Assembly (NCBI RefSeq): GCF_030160115.1
Contig: NZ_BSNS01000034.1
Location: forward strand, 1 to 64,000
Length of the DNA stretch: 64,000 bases
From: Devosia nitrariae
Lineage (GTDB): Bacteria > Pseudomonadota > Alphaproteobacteria > Rhizobiales > Devosiaceae
Direction of reading: 5' to 3'
Shown here: positions 27,374 through 35,422 of the stretch, piece after piece
How positions within the stretch are numbered: the stretch's first letter is position 1
How the letters are laid out: each line of letters starts with the position of its first letter
The notes under the pieces: generated by a model
What the model saw: the letters and a program-made list of their open reading frames with translations, nothing else
The model's database searches: none
What the model was told of the DNA's origin: nothing
Position numbers and translations under genes: made by a program

Positions 27374-27547
27374 TTTTCATTTCTGCAACAGCCATTGCGA
27401 TCTTGTCTGTAGATCGGAAGCCCGTCTTTCCGCAAGTATGTCGATCAGCGACAGGGAGTTCCCGCCGCCTTTCCAGCCGGATCGCCAATGATGCAAAGCC
27501 ACCTTGCGTGGTCTGAATCCGGCTCGCCTTTCAAGAAGGAGAGGATC

Positions 27548-27700
27548 ATGTTCGACACGCTGACCCGCCGGCTCATTGCATGGCGGAAGGAACAGACTGC
27601 CATCCGCAGGCTCATGCTGATGGACGACCATCTGCTCCACGACATGGGCACCAGCCGCGACGAGATACGCGACTTCGTGCGCAGCCGGCGCGGCTGCTGA
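27548..27700 (+). CDS. DUF1127 microprotein
   Basis: 50 residues from the ATG at 27548, preceded by AAGGAGAGG. The family signature is DDHLLHDMGTSRDEI with the preceding Arg-rich helix. DUF1127 proteins of alphaproteobacteria are small RNA-binding or stress/phosphate-linked microproteins. Located 24 bases upstream of the first aldo/keto reductase and divergent from the LysR gene. Confidence 0.85.
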   Translation: MFDTLTRRLIAWRKEQTAIRRLMLMDDHLLHDMGTSRDEIRDFVRSRRGC

Positions 27701-27724
27701 TTTCAAAAACCGGGGGAGACGACC

Positions 27725-28732
27725 ATGTCCGCAGCGACCACCATGGAAATCTGGAACGGCCGAACCGTGCCGCGCATCGGCATTGGCACCTGGGCGGCCG
27801 GAGGCGGCGTCATCTGGGCGGGATCGAATGAGGCGACCGTCTATGGCGACGTCGACGACGAGCGCTCCAAGAGCGCGATTACGCTCGCCTACGACCTCGG
27901 CTGCCGCGTCTTCGATACCGCCGCGGCCTATGGGGCAGGCAACGCCGAGTTGCTGCTCGGCGAAGCCCTTGCCGGCAAGGACGATGCGGTCATCATCAGC
28001 AAATGCGGCTACTATGGCGATCCGACAACGCGCCGGATGGCCCCGGAAGACGCTTCGCCGGCCGGCATCCGCCATTGTGTCGAGCAATCACGCAAGCGCC
28101 TCAAGCGCGACCGCATCGACCTGATGCTGCTCCACATCAACGAATACCCGATCGACAAGGCCGGAGCCGCGTTCGACACGCTCGGCCACTTGCGCAACGA
28201 GGGCAAGATCGGTGCGTTCGGCTGGTCGACGGACCATCCGGAGCGTCTGGCGGCGTTCGTTGGCCGGAGAGGCTTCGTTGCCGTCGAGAACGACTACAAC
28301 ATCTTCGACCGCGCCGACGAGGTCATGGCCATCGCCGAGCGCGAAAAGCTCGTCTCGCTCAGCCGCCTGCCGCTCGCCATGGGCTTGTTGACCGGCAAGT
28401 ACAGCGGCGGACGCAAGGTTGGAGCCGACGACGTGCGGGCGACCGAGCAGCCGTGGATGAAGTTCTTCAAGGGGGGCGCCGCCAATCCGGACTTCACCCG
28501 CAGGCTCGAGGCGGTGCGCGACCTGCTGACGACCGGCGGGCGGACCCTGGCTCAGGGCGCACTCGGTTGGATCCTCGCCAAGTCGCCGGCGGCGTTGCCG
28601 CTGCCGGGATTCACCCGTCCCGATCAGGTGCGCGACAATCTGGGCGCGCTCGAGAAGGGCCCGCTGCCGGCCGCCGTCATGGCCGAAATCGACGCCGTGC
28701 TGATGCCGGCGTCCGCGCACGCCAATCCTTGA
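27725..28732 (+). CDS. Aldo/keto reductase (first of three)
   Basis: 335 residues, AKR TIM barrel. Catalytic tetrad visible: Asp in VFDTAAAYG with its Tyr, Lys in IISKCGYYG, His in LMLLHINEY. NADP(H)-dependent oxidoreductase of carbonyls or sugars. The C-terminal third (RTLAQGALGWILAKSP, NLGALEKGPLPAAVMAEID) is almost copied in the next gene, which starts ten bases downstream, showing tandem duplication. Confidence 0.9.
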   Translation: MSAATTMEIWNGRTVPRIGIGTWAAGGGVIWAGSNEATVYGDVDDERSKSAITLAYDLGCRVFDTAAAYGAGNAELLLGEALAGKDDAVIISKCGYYGDPTTRRMAPEDASPAGIRHCVEQSRKRLKRDRIDLMLLHINEYPIDKAGAAFDTLGHLRNEGKIGAFGWSTDHPERLAAFVGRRGFVAVENDYNIFDRADEVMAIAEREKLVSLSRLPLAMGLLTGKYSGGRKVGADDVRATEQPWMKFFKGGAANPDFTRRLEAVRDLLTTGGRTLAQGALGWILAKSPAALPLPGFTRPDQVRDNLGALEKGPLPAAVMAEIDAVLMPASAHANP

Positions 28733-28742
28733 GGAGGAACAG

Positions 28743-29744
28743 ATGACAACGCTTACACGACAGCTCGGCCGCTCCGGCCTTCCCGTCAGCCCCGTCGGCC
28801 TCGGCTGCTGGGCCATCGGCGGTCCCTTCATCATGGACGGCCGGCAGGACGGCTGGGGTGACGTCGACGACGACCAATCCGTTCGCGCCATCCACCTGGC
28901 CCTGGAGCTCGGTACCAACCTTCTCGACACGGCCGACGCCTACGGCACCGGCCATAGTGAAGAGGTGATCGGGCGAGCGCTCGCTGGCCGTCGTGGCGAC
29001 GCGGTTATCGCCACCAAGTTCGGCTTCACCCATGACCGGAAAACGAGAACGCTGCTCGGTATCGACGTCAGCCCCGACCATGTGCGTGCAGCCTGCGCCG
29101 CGTCGCTCGAACGGCTGGGGACGGACTACATCGACCTCTATCAGATCCATCCCGGCGAACTGGACGACGACGACGCGGCCGATGCAGCGGGCGAGGCCCT
29201 GGAAGGACTGGCTCGCTCTGGTGCGATCCGTTTCTGGGGCTGGAGCACCGACAACGTCACCGCAGCGCGTCGCATGCTCAAGTTCCCGCATTTCGTTGCA
29301 GTGCAGCAGGAACTGAGCGTCTTCCGCGACGGTCCTGAGATGCTGGCGCTCTGCGAGGTGGAAAACCTCGCCAGCCTCAACCGCGCGCCGCTGGCCATGG
29401 GGCTTCTCACCGGCAAGTTCACGCCGCAGAGCCGCCTCGGCGCAGACGACGTGCGCGGCGCCGGCCATAGCTGGGTGCGCTTCTTTGCCGATGGCAGACC
29501 CCATCCTGACTATCTCGCCCGCATTGAGGCATTGCGCCAGCTGCTGACAAGCGGCGGCCGCACACTCGCCCAGGGAGCGCTCGGCTGGATCCTTGCCCGC
29601 TCACCCACGACCCTGCCCATTCCGGGGTTCAAGAGCGAGGCTCAGATTCGCGACAATCTCGGCGCCATCGAGAAAGGTCCGCTGCCTGCCGCGGTGATGG
29701 CCGAGATCGACGCCGTCATGGCCACGAACACCGAAGACGCCTGA
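28743..29744 (+). CDS. Aldo/keto reductase (second of three)
   Basis: 333 residues, AKR barrel with tetrad Asp/Tyr in LLDTADAYGTGHSEE, Lys in VIATKFGF and His in LYQIHPGE. GAGGAGGAACAG precedes the ATG. Close paralogue of the upstream gene (shared GLLTGK, GADDVR, RTLAQGALGWILARSP). Probably co-transcribed with both neighbours. Confidence 0.9.
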   Translation: MTTLTRQLGRSGLPVSPVGLGCWAIGGPFIMDGRQDGWGDVDDDQSVRAIHLALELGTNLLDTADAYGTGHSEEVIGRALAGRRGDAVIATKFGFTHDRKTRTLLGIDVSPDHVRAACAASLERLGTDYIDLYQIHPGELDDDDAADAAGEALEGLARSGAIRFWGWSTDNVTAARRMLKFPHFVAVQQELSVFRDGPEMLALCEVENLASLNRAPLAMGLLTGKFTPQSRLGADDVRGAGHSWVRFFADGRPHPDYLARIEALRQLLTSGGRTLAQGALGWILARSPTTLPIPGFKSEAQIRDNLGAIEKGPLPAAVMAEIDAVMATNTEDA

Positions 29745-29775
29745 GCCAGGCTGATCAATTTAGAGGAGAAAATCC

Positions 29776-30753
29776 GTGCAAACTGCAACTTTGGGATCTA
29801 TCGGCCGGGTCAGCCGGCTCACCCTCGGAGGGGGCGGCATCGGGCAGGTGTGGGGCGACACCTCGCGCGAAGAGGCGATTGCGGCACTGCGCCTGGCGGT
29901 CGAGGAGGGTATCGACGTCATCGACGCCGCACCCGGCTACAAGGTGTGCGAGGAACTGATCGGCGAAGCCTTCGATGGAAGGCTGCCGGAGGGCGTACGC
30001 ATCACCACCAAATGCGGCGTCGTGTCGACGCCGCCCGGTGAGGTCTATGGAAAGCTGCGCGCCTCGCTCGAAAAGAGCCTCGAGGATATGCGGCTCGAGA
30101 CGGTCGACCTCATGTTCCTGCACAACGAGATCTCTCCGGACGACTTCGTCTACCCGGAGGGAAACGAGAAACGGGGGGAATTCGCCAGCACCTGGTCGGT
30201 CTATCGCGAAGCGATCATCCCCGCCTTCGAGCGGCTGGTCTCGGAGGGGCTGATCGGTGCCTGGGGCATAACTGGGGTGAGCGTCCCCGAGGCGATCCTC
30301 AAGGCATTAAGCGAGGAGCCGCGTCCAGCGGTCGTCCAGGCGGTGGCCAACCTCCTCGATAGCCCCGGCGGCCTCATGCGCCGGGGCATGGCCCCCAAAC
30401 AGCGTTCGCGCGAGATCATCGCCGCGGCCGCGGCCCAGGGAGTCGGCGTTATGGGCATCCGCGCCGTGCAGGCGGGCGCGCTCACCGACCGCTTCGACCG
30501 TCCGATGGATGCGGACAATCAGGACCTGCCGGATTTTAACCGCGCGGCTCCGTTCCGTGACCTCTGCCGGCACTGGGGGGAGTCGCCCGCCATCGTCGCC
30601 CACCGCTATGCGCTGGCCATGGAAGGTGTCGATACGGTCGTGCTCGGCGTCAAGAATGTCGCGGAACTGCGCGAAGCGCTCGCCGCTGAGGCTGCAGGGC
30701 CGCTTGAGGCCGAAAGGGTCGCCACCATCGATGCGCTCGGCCTGCGCACCTGA
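29776..30753 (+). CDS. Aldo/keto reductase (third, divergent paralogue)
   Basis: 325 residues with a GTG start at 29776 behind AGAGGAG. AKR barrel; Asp and Tyr in VIDAAPGYKVCEE, Lys in ITTKCGVV and His in LMFLHNEI. It is less like the other two, so it is not a recent copy. Ends seven bases before a long hairpin. The run of three suggests a shared catabolic or detoxification role whose substrate is not apparent. Confidence 0.88.
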   Translation: MQTATLGSIGRVSRLTLGGGGIGQVWGDTSREEAIAALRLAVEEGIDVIDAAPGYKVCEELIGEAFDGRLPEGVRITTKCGVVSTPPGEVYGKLRASLEKSLEDMRLETVDLMFLHNEISPDDFVYPEGNEKRGEFASTWSVYREAIIPAFERLVSEGLIGAWGITGVSVPEAILKALSEEPRPAVVQAVANLLDSPGGLMRRGMAPKQRSREIIAAAAAQGVGVMGIRAVQAGALTDRFDRPMDADNQDLPDFNRAAPFRDLCRHWGESPAIVAHRYALAMEGVDTVVLGVKNVAELREALAAEAAGPLEAERVATIDALGLRT

Positions 30754-30759
30754 AAATCG

Positions 30760-30792
30760 CACAGCGGCAGTGTCGCCGACACCGCCGCTGTG
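30760..30792 (+). terminator. Long hairpin after the aldo/keto reductase run
   Basis: CACAGCGGC (30760-30768) pairs with GCCGCTGTG (30784-30792) and an inner GTGTC/GACAC stem continues it with one A-C mismatch. No U-run follows, so it may be a Rho-dependent end or an mRNA stabiliser. Confidence 0.6.
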
Positions 30793-30936
30793 ACAATAAT
30801 CCCACGCTCGACGCCCGAACATATCCGATGTGGACAACAAATCGGCGGTCTGGACCTGCGCTTTGTCCAGCAAATACTTATGTTGCGACGGGCAGTTGGG
30901 CTATGACTCCTCGACAAGAGGAGCAGTAGGGATGGA

Positions 30937-32106
30937 TTGGCGCAGGGCGTGGCGGATACCGAGGTAACGGCGAGGGCGTCCGAGGCGTCGGCGCGCGCGC
31001 GCACCGAGGGCGAGACGCTGGTCGTCGCGCTCTCCGGTGCTTGGCGCGCGGCCTATGCGCGGCGTCTGCAATCCGAGCTCGACAAGGCATTGCGCGCGCG
31101 CGGCAACAGGCCCCTGCGCTTTGACCTGGCAGAGGTTTCCGAACTCGACACGGTCGGTGCCTGGCTCCTCGTCAAGGCCGCCCGGCAGACCGAGGCTGAT
31201 GGCAAGCCAGCTGAGTTCGCCGGCGCGAGCGAGCCACACGCCCGGCTGATCGCGCGGCTCGGCGCGACGGAACCGCGTATCGCACCGCGTCCGCCTGGCA
31301 CACCGTTGCTGCTGGTACCGTTCGTTGCCCTTGGGCGCGTCGTCATTAACGCCTGGAACGACCTTGTCGACAGCCAGGCCATGCAGGGACGGATCCTGAC
31401 CGCATTCGGCTCGGCGCTGGCGCTGCGCGGCCGGCTGCGCCCGCCCGCCTTCGTCAACCAGTTCGATCTGATCGCCCTGCAGGCCGTGCCGATCGTCGTC
31501 CTCATCTCGGTGGTGGTAGGCGCCATCATCACCCAGCAGTCGATCCTGCAATTGCGCCCTTTTGGGGCGCAGATCTTCGTCGTCGATCTCGGCGCGATCC
31601 TGATGTTCCGCGAGGTCGGGTTGCTGCTTGCCGCCATAATGGTCGCCGGCCGCTCCGGTTCGGCCATCACCGCCGAGCTCGGCTCCATGCGCATGCGCGA
31701 GGAGATCGACGCCCTGCAGGTCATGGGCGTCGACCCTTATCAGGCGCTGATCCTGCCGCGGATGCTGGCGCTCGTCCTCGGCCTGCCGCTTCTGGCCTTC
31801 ATCGGGTCACTCGCCGGGATCGCGGGCACCGCGGTCGTCGCTCGATACTATGGCGGCGTACCATTCGATACCTTCCTCGACCGCCTGCAGGACGCCCTCA
31901 ACCTGCAGACCCTGATGGTCGGCCTCGTCAAGGCGCCGGTGATGGCGTTCATCATCGGGCTGATCGCCGCCAACGAGGGCTTCAAGGTCGAAGGCAGCGC
32001 CGAATCGCTCGGGCGCCACACCACAGCTTCGGTGGTCAAGGCGATCTTCATGGTCATCGTTGCCGATGGCCTGTTTGCCGTGTTCTTTGCGGCTATCGGG
32101 TTCTGA
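30937..32106 (+). CDS. mlaE: MlaE-family lipid ABC permease with N-terminal STAS domain
   Basis: About 389 residues. N-terminal STAS-like domain (about 15-100) followed by an MlaE/YrbE permease with family words VVGAIITQQ, FREVGLLLAAIMVAGRSGSA and MGVDPYQALILPR. Part of an importer/exporter that moves phospholipid between inner and outer membranes. The start is uncertain: TTG 30937 or GTG 30949; an ATG at 30932 with a better ribosome site opens only a 12-codon frame. First gene of a four-gene mla/pqi-type operon. Confidence 0.9.
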   Translation: MAQGVADTEVTARASEASARARTEGETLVVALSGAWRAAYARRLQSELDKALRARGNRPLRFDLAEVSELDTVGAWLLVKAARQTEADGKPAEFAGASEPHARLIARLGATEPRIAPRPPGTPLLLVPFVALGRVVINAWNDLVDSQAMQGRILTAFGSALALRGRLRPPAFVNQFDLIALQAVPIVVLISVVVGAIITQQSILQLRPFGAQIFVVDLGAILMFREVGLLLAAIMVAGRSGSAITAELGSMRMREEIDALQVMGVDPYQALILPRMLALVLGLPLLAFIGSLAGIAGTAVVARYYGGVPFDTFLDRLQDALNLQTLMVGLVKAPVMAFIIGLIAANEGFKVEGSAESLGRHTTASVVKAIFMVIVADGLFAVFFAAIGF

Positions 32107-32109
32107 ACC

Positions 32110-32904
32110 ATGAGCGAACCGACAACCACAGACGTGGGCGCGGAAAAGACCCCGATCCTCGAGACAAAAAACCTCGTCGTCGGCTTCGGCGACAGGGTGG
32201 TGATCGACGGGCTCGACCTCACCGTCAATCGGGGTGAGGTGCTGGGCGTCATCGGCCCGTCGGGCTCAGGCAAATCGGTGACGCTACGCGCCATCATCGG
32301 GCTCCTGCCCCACCGCTCGGGCACGGTCAAGGTCTTCGGGCGCGACTACCAGAGCCTCAGCCGGCGCGAGCGGCTGGAGACCGAACAGCGCTGGGGGGTG
32401 CTCTTCCAGCAAGGCGCGCTTTTTTCCTCGCTCACCGTCCTCGAGAACGTCGAGTTCCCCATGCGCGAGCACCTGGCGCTGCCGGCAAGGCTGCGCCGGG
32501 AGATCGCGCGCCTCAAGATCGAGCTGGTCGGCCTCGGGCCGGAGGCGCATAACCTCTATCCGTCCGAGCTTTCGGGCGGCATGATCAAGCGCGCCGCGCT
32601 CGCCCGAGCCCTGGCGCTCGACCCGGAGATCCTCTTCCTCGACGAGCCGACGTCCGGGCTCGACCCAATCGGCGCGGCACGGTTCGACGAACTGATCCTG
32701 ACCCTGAGGCAGGCGCTGGACCTGACCGTCTACATGGTCACCCACGACCTCGACAGTCTGGCGGCGGTGTGCGACCGCATCGCGGCGCTCGGACGGGGCA
32801 AGCTGTTGATGGTTGGCACACTTTCCGACATGCTCGGGGCCGACGACCCCTGGCTCAGGGACTATTTCGGCGGCCCGCGCGCCCGGCATCTGGAGAAGGC
32901 TTAA
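32110..32904 (+). CDS. mlaF: MlaF-family lipid transport ATPase
   Basis: 264 residues. Walker A GPSGSGKS, signature SGGMIKRAALARAL and Walker B LFLDEPTSGLDP. The signature GGMIKR variant is typical of MlaF/Ttg2A. Starts three bases after mlaE. Dimerises under MlaE to drive lipid movement. Confidence 0.93.
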   Translation: MSEPTTTDVGAEKTPILETKNLVVGFGDRVVIDGLDLTVNRGEVLGVIGPSGSGKSVTLRAIIGLLPHRSGTVKVFGRDYQSLSRRERLETEQRWGVLFQQGALFSSLTVLENVEFPMREHLALPARLRREIARLKIELVGLGPEAHNLYPSELSGGMIKRAALARALALDPEILFLDEPTSGLDPIGAARFDELILTLRQALDLTVYMVTHDLDSLAAVCDRIAALGRGKLLMVGTLSDMLGADDPWLRDYFGGPRARHLEKA

Positions 32905-32909
32905 GTCCC

Positions 32910-34397
32910 ATGGAAAACAAAGCCAACTACGCGCTCGTGGGCGTCTTTGCCACGTTGGTCATCGGGGCGCTCCTCGCCTTCGTCTATTGGTTCTCCAATG
33001 AGCAGGGCGCCGTCCAGCGCACCACCTACAACGTCGTTTTCGACGGCGCCGTCACCGGGCTCGCGGCGGGAACCGACGTACTCTTCAACGGCCTGCGCGT
33101 CGGCACGGTCTCGCATGTGGGCATCGACCCGGAGGATCCGGGGCGGGTGATTGCGCGCATCGACATCGCCGCGGACGCGCCGGTGATGACCGACACGCGG
33201 GCCCTGCTCGAGATCCAGGGACTGACCGGCCAGGCCCATGTCCAACTCCTCGGCGGCAGCCCTCAGGCGGGGAGGCTGCAGGCGCAGGCGGGCGAGGCGG
33301 TGCCGACGCTTGTCGGCGAGCCTTCGGACCTCCAGGCCATCATGGAAGGCGCACGCGATATCGTGGCCAGTGCCGATTCAACCTTCCAGCGGCTCGACCG
33401 GTTCCTCGGCGAGAACGAGGGTCGCCTGTCGGCAACGCTTGCTAACGTCGAATCGCTCTCAGAGGCGCTGGCGAGCTTTGCCGGCGAGGCGGGCGAGGAT
33501 TCGGATGTGGCCTCGATCATGACCGGGATCCGCGATACGGTCGATTCGGCCAATGCCACGGTGACGCGGCTCGAAAGCTTCGTGACCGAAAACGAACCGC
33601 GCCTGGCAACGACACTGGCCAATGTGGAAGAATTCTCGGGAGCGCTCGCCGAAAACGCCGACGGTGTCGAGCGTTTCCTTGCCTCCATCTCGGCAACCAG
33701 TGACCAGATCGGCCCGCTTGCGGCCGAAATGCGCTCGCTGACGGCCGAGACACGTAACCTTCTGGCAGCGATCCCGTCAGAACAGGTGACCCAGGCGATC
33801 CGCGACACGGTGACCTTCACCGACGCCTTGGCGCGCAACAGCGAGAACATCGACACGTTCTTTGCCGACGCCAGCAGCATGGCCAAAAATCTTTCCGGCG
33901 TATCGGAAGGCCTGAGCTCGACGCTAGCGATGATCGACGAGGCGTCCGAGGCCATAGATCCCCAAGTGCTGGCCCGGGCCATGGACAATGTCGACAGGTT
34001 CTCGGTGGCGCTGGGCGACAATGCCGGCAAGGTCGACGAGATCATCAACAACACCCAGGAGCTCACCCAGTCGCTGAGCGCGGCCGCAAACCGGATCGAT
34101 GCGATCGTCGTTCGCGTCGATGCGATGGTCGACACCGAGGGCGGAGATACGCTCTTTACCGAGATCGCCGATGCGGCACGGGCGGTCAGGGTCCTGGCCG
34201 AGCAGCTCGATGCACGTACCGCCGAGATCACCACGGGCCTGACCGGCTTTACCACCCGAGGGCTGGGCGAATATACGACCCTGGCCAGCGAGGCGCGCAA
34301 TACACTGGAGCGCCTCAACAGGGTCCTTGCCAATGTCGAGCGCAACCCGCAGGTGTTCATCTTCGGCGGCCAGACGGTTCGCGATTTCCAGAGGTAG
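32910..34397 (+). CDS. mlaD: MlaD/MCE-domain lipid transport protein with long helical tail
   Basis: 495 residues from the ATG at 32910. One membrane helix at 8-28, an MCE domain at about 38-117 (TYNVVFDGAVTGLAAGTDV, GLRVGTVSHVGID), and then about 350 residues of periplasmic helix/coiled coil. The helical part has an internal repeat: RFLGENEGRLSATLANVE is echoed by SFVTENEPRLATTLANVE some 60 residues later. MCE proteins form hexameric rings or tubes that pass lipids; the long tail resembles the YebT/PqiB or Mce1-type needle architecture more than short MlaD. Confidence 0.9.
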   Translation: MENKANYALVGVFATLVIGALLAFVYWFSNEQGAVQRTTYNVVFDGAVTGLAAGTDVLFNGLRVGTVSHVGIDPEDPGRVIARIDIAADAPVMTDTRALLEIQGLTGQAHVQLLGGSPQAGRLQAQAGEAVPTLVGEPSDLQAIMEGARDIVASADSTFQRLDRFLGENEGRLSATLANVESLSEALASFAGEAGEDSDVASIMTGIRDTVDSANATVTRLESFVTENEPRLATTLANVEEFSGALAENADGVERFLASISATSDQIGPLAAEMRSLTAETRNLLAAIPSEQVTQAIRDTVTFTDALARNSENIDTFFADASSMAKNLSGVSEGLSSTLAMIDEASEAIDPQVLARAMDNVDRFSVALGDNAGKVDEIINNTQELTQSLSAAANRIDAIVVRVDAMVDTEGGDTLFTEIADAARAVRVLAEQLDARTAEITTGLTGFTTRGLGEYTTLASEARNTLERLNRVLANVERNPQVFIFGGQTVRDFQR

Positions 34398-34401
34398 GGG
34401 C

Positions 34402-35010
34402 ATGACGGCAGGCATCGACAAAAGGCTGGGACGCAGGGCCTTCATGGGAATTGCCGCCGGCGGGCTCACAAGCCTTCTCGCTGGCTGCTTCGGCCCCAGG
34501 CCACTCGTCACCTACGATCTGACCCTTGCGGGCAATGGGCCGGTGCGCCGGCGCAGCACCCGTATGGTGGTTATAACCGAGCCCGATGCGGTGCAAACCT
34601 ACGCGACCGACAGGATGGTGGTGCGCCAGCCCGGCGATATCCTCAGTTACCTGCCCGATGCCCAGTGGTCGGACAGCCTGACGAACCTCATCCAGACCCG
34701 CATGATCCAGGCCTTCGAGGACAGCGACGTGTCCAATGTGGGTCGGCCCTCAGACCAGCTCGCCTTCGAGGTGGTGCTGGCCACCGATGTGCGCGCCTTC
34801 GACATCGACGTCACCGCCGGTCAGCAGGCGGTCGTCACGCTCGCGGCACGCCTCATCGACGATATCGACCGCCGCATCATCGCCAACCGCAGCTTCACCG
34901 CCAGCGCGCCCATCGCTGAGCTCGACGGCGTCAATGCGGCCCGGGCCTTCGATGTCGCGCTCAACGATGTCGTGCGCCAGATCATCGCCTGGACCGCCAT
35001 CAACGCCTAA
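34402..35010 (+). CDS. Lipoprotein of MCE transporter (PqiC/ABC transport auxiliary type)
   Basis: 202 residues. Signal peptide with twin-Arg-like start (RRAFMGIA) and lipobox LLAGC near residue 28, so anchored by a lipid, probably to the outer membrane. The rest fits the ABC-transport auxiliary lipoprotein family (YDLTLAG, QTYATDRMVVRQPG, WSDSLTNLIQTRMIQAFE). Last gene of the mlaEFD operon, five bases after mlaD. It would dock the MCE tube at the outer membrane. Confidence 0.85.
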   Translation: MTAGIDKRLGRRAFMGIAAGGLTSLLAGCFGPRPLVTYDLTLAGNGPVRRRSTRMVVITEPDAVQTYATDRMVVRQPGDILSYLPDAQWSDSLTNLIQTRMIQAFEDSDVSNVGRPSDQLAFEVVLATDVRAFDIDVTAGQQAVVTLAARLIDDIDRRIIANRSFTASAPIAELDGVNAARAFDVALNDVVRQIIAWTAINA

Positions 35011-35019
35011 GTTTTGTTG

Positions 35020-35096
35020 TCCCGACGTTTTTCGCGAAAAGGCGGCACCCATTCCCGGTTCAGTCCTGGGACAGGCTCTTTTCGCCTCCCGCTCCA
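35020..35096. repeat. Dispersed palindromic element, copy A
   Basis: Contains TTTTTCGCGAAAA followed by CACCCATTCCC and GGGACAGGCTCTTTTCGC, matching copy B at 52482-52555 over about 75 bases. Lies between the convergent ends of the Mce lipoprotein gene and the small gene at 35109. Confidence 0.65.
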
Positions 35097-35108
35097 GGCA
35101 GATGGGCT

Positions 35109-35321
35109 TTAATACTTGGCCGTGGCGTCGCTCGCCGGAAACGTCTCGTCAACCGCCTCGTCCTGCTCGTCCCAGTCCTCAGACTTGTCGGCTACAGCGT
35201 CCTTTCCGGCATTGCGAATCTGGACGGGCGAGTCCTTGGGACCGGGCTTCTTGCCGTCCCTGAGGGCAGCGGCGTTGCCGTCGGACTTGGACTTGCCGGG
35301 TTTCTTGGCTGTCTTGCTCAT
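35109..35321 (-). CDS. Small acidic-tailed hypothetical protein
   Basis: 70 residues from the ATG at 35321 with GAGGTCGAG upstream. The N-terminal half is Lys-rich and disordered; the C-terminal end carries DEAVDETFPASDATAKY, a DETFPASD motif that recurs at the ends of many small alphaproteobacterial proteins. Function unknown. Confidence 0.7.
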   Translation of the reverse strand: MSKTAKKPGKSKSDGNAAALRDGKKPGPKDSPVQIRNAGKDAVADKSEDWDEQDEAVDETFPASDATAKY

Positions 35322-35422
35322 CTCGACCTCCATTCTCATGCCTATAGAACTCGTGAACGCACAGGGCAGTTGCAAGGGCGGCATGCTTGGAGTCTGCCAC
35401 CGATTTCTGCTAGAGAGCGGCG

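Noticed and set aside
30818..30832. AACATATC-C-GATGTG near mlaE, resembling the palindrome at 57216-57232
   Set aside because: Only part of one arm is kept and the neighbouring genes are unrelated to xylose; probably chance.
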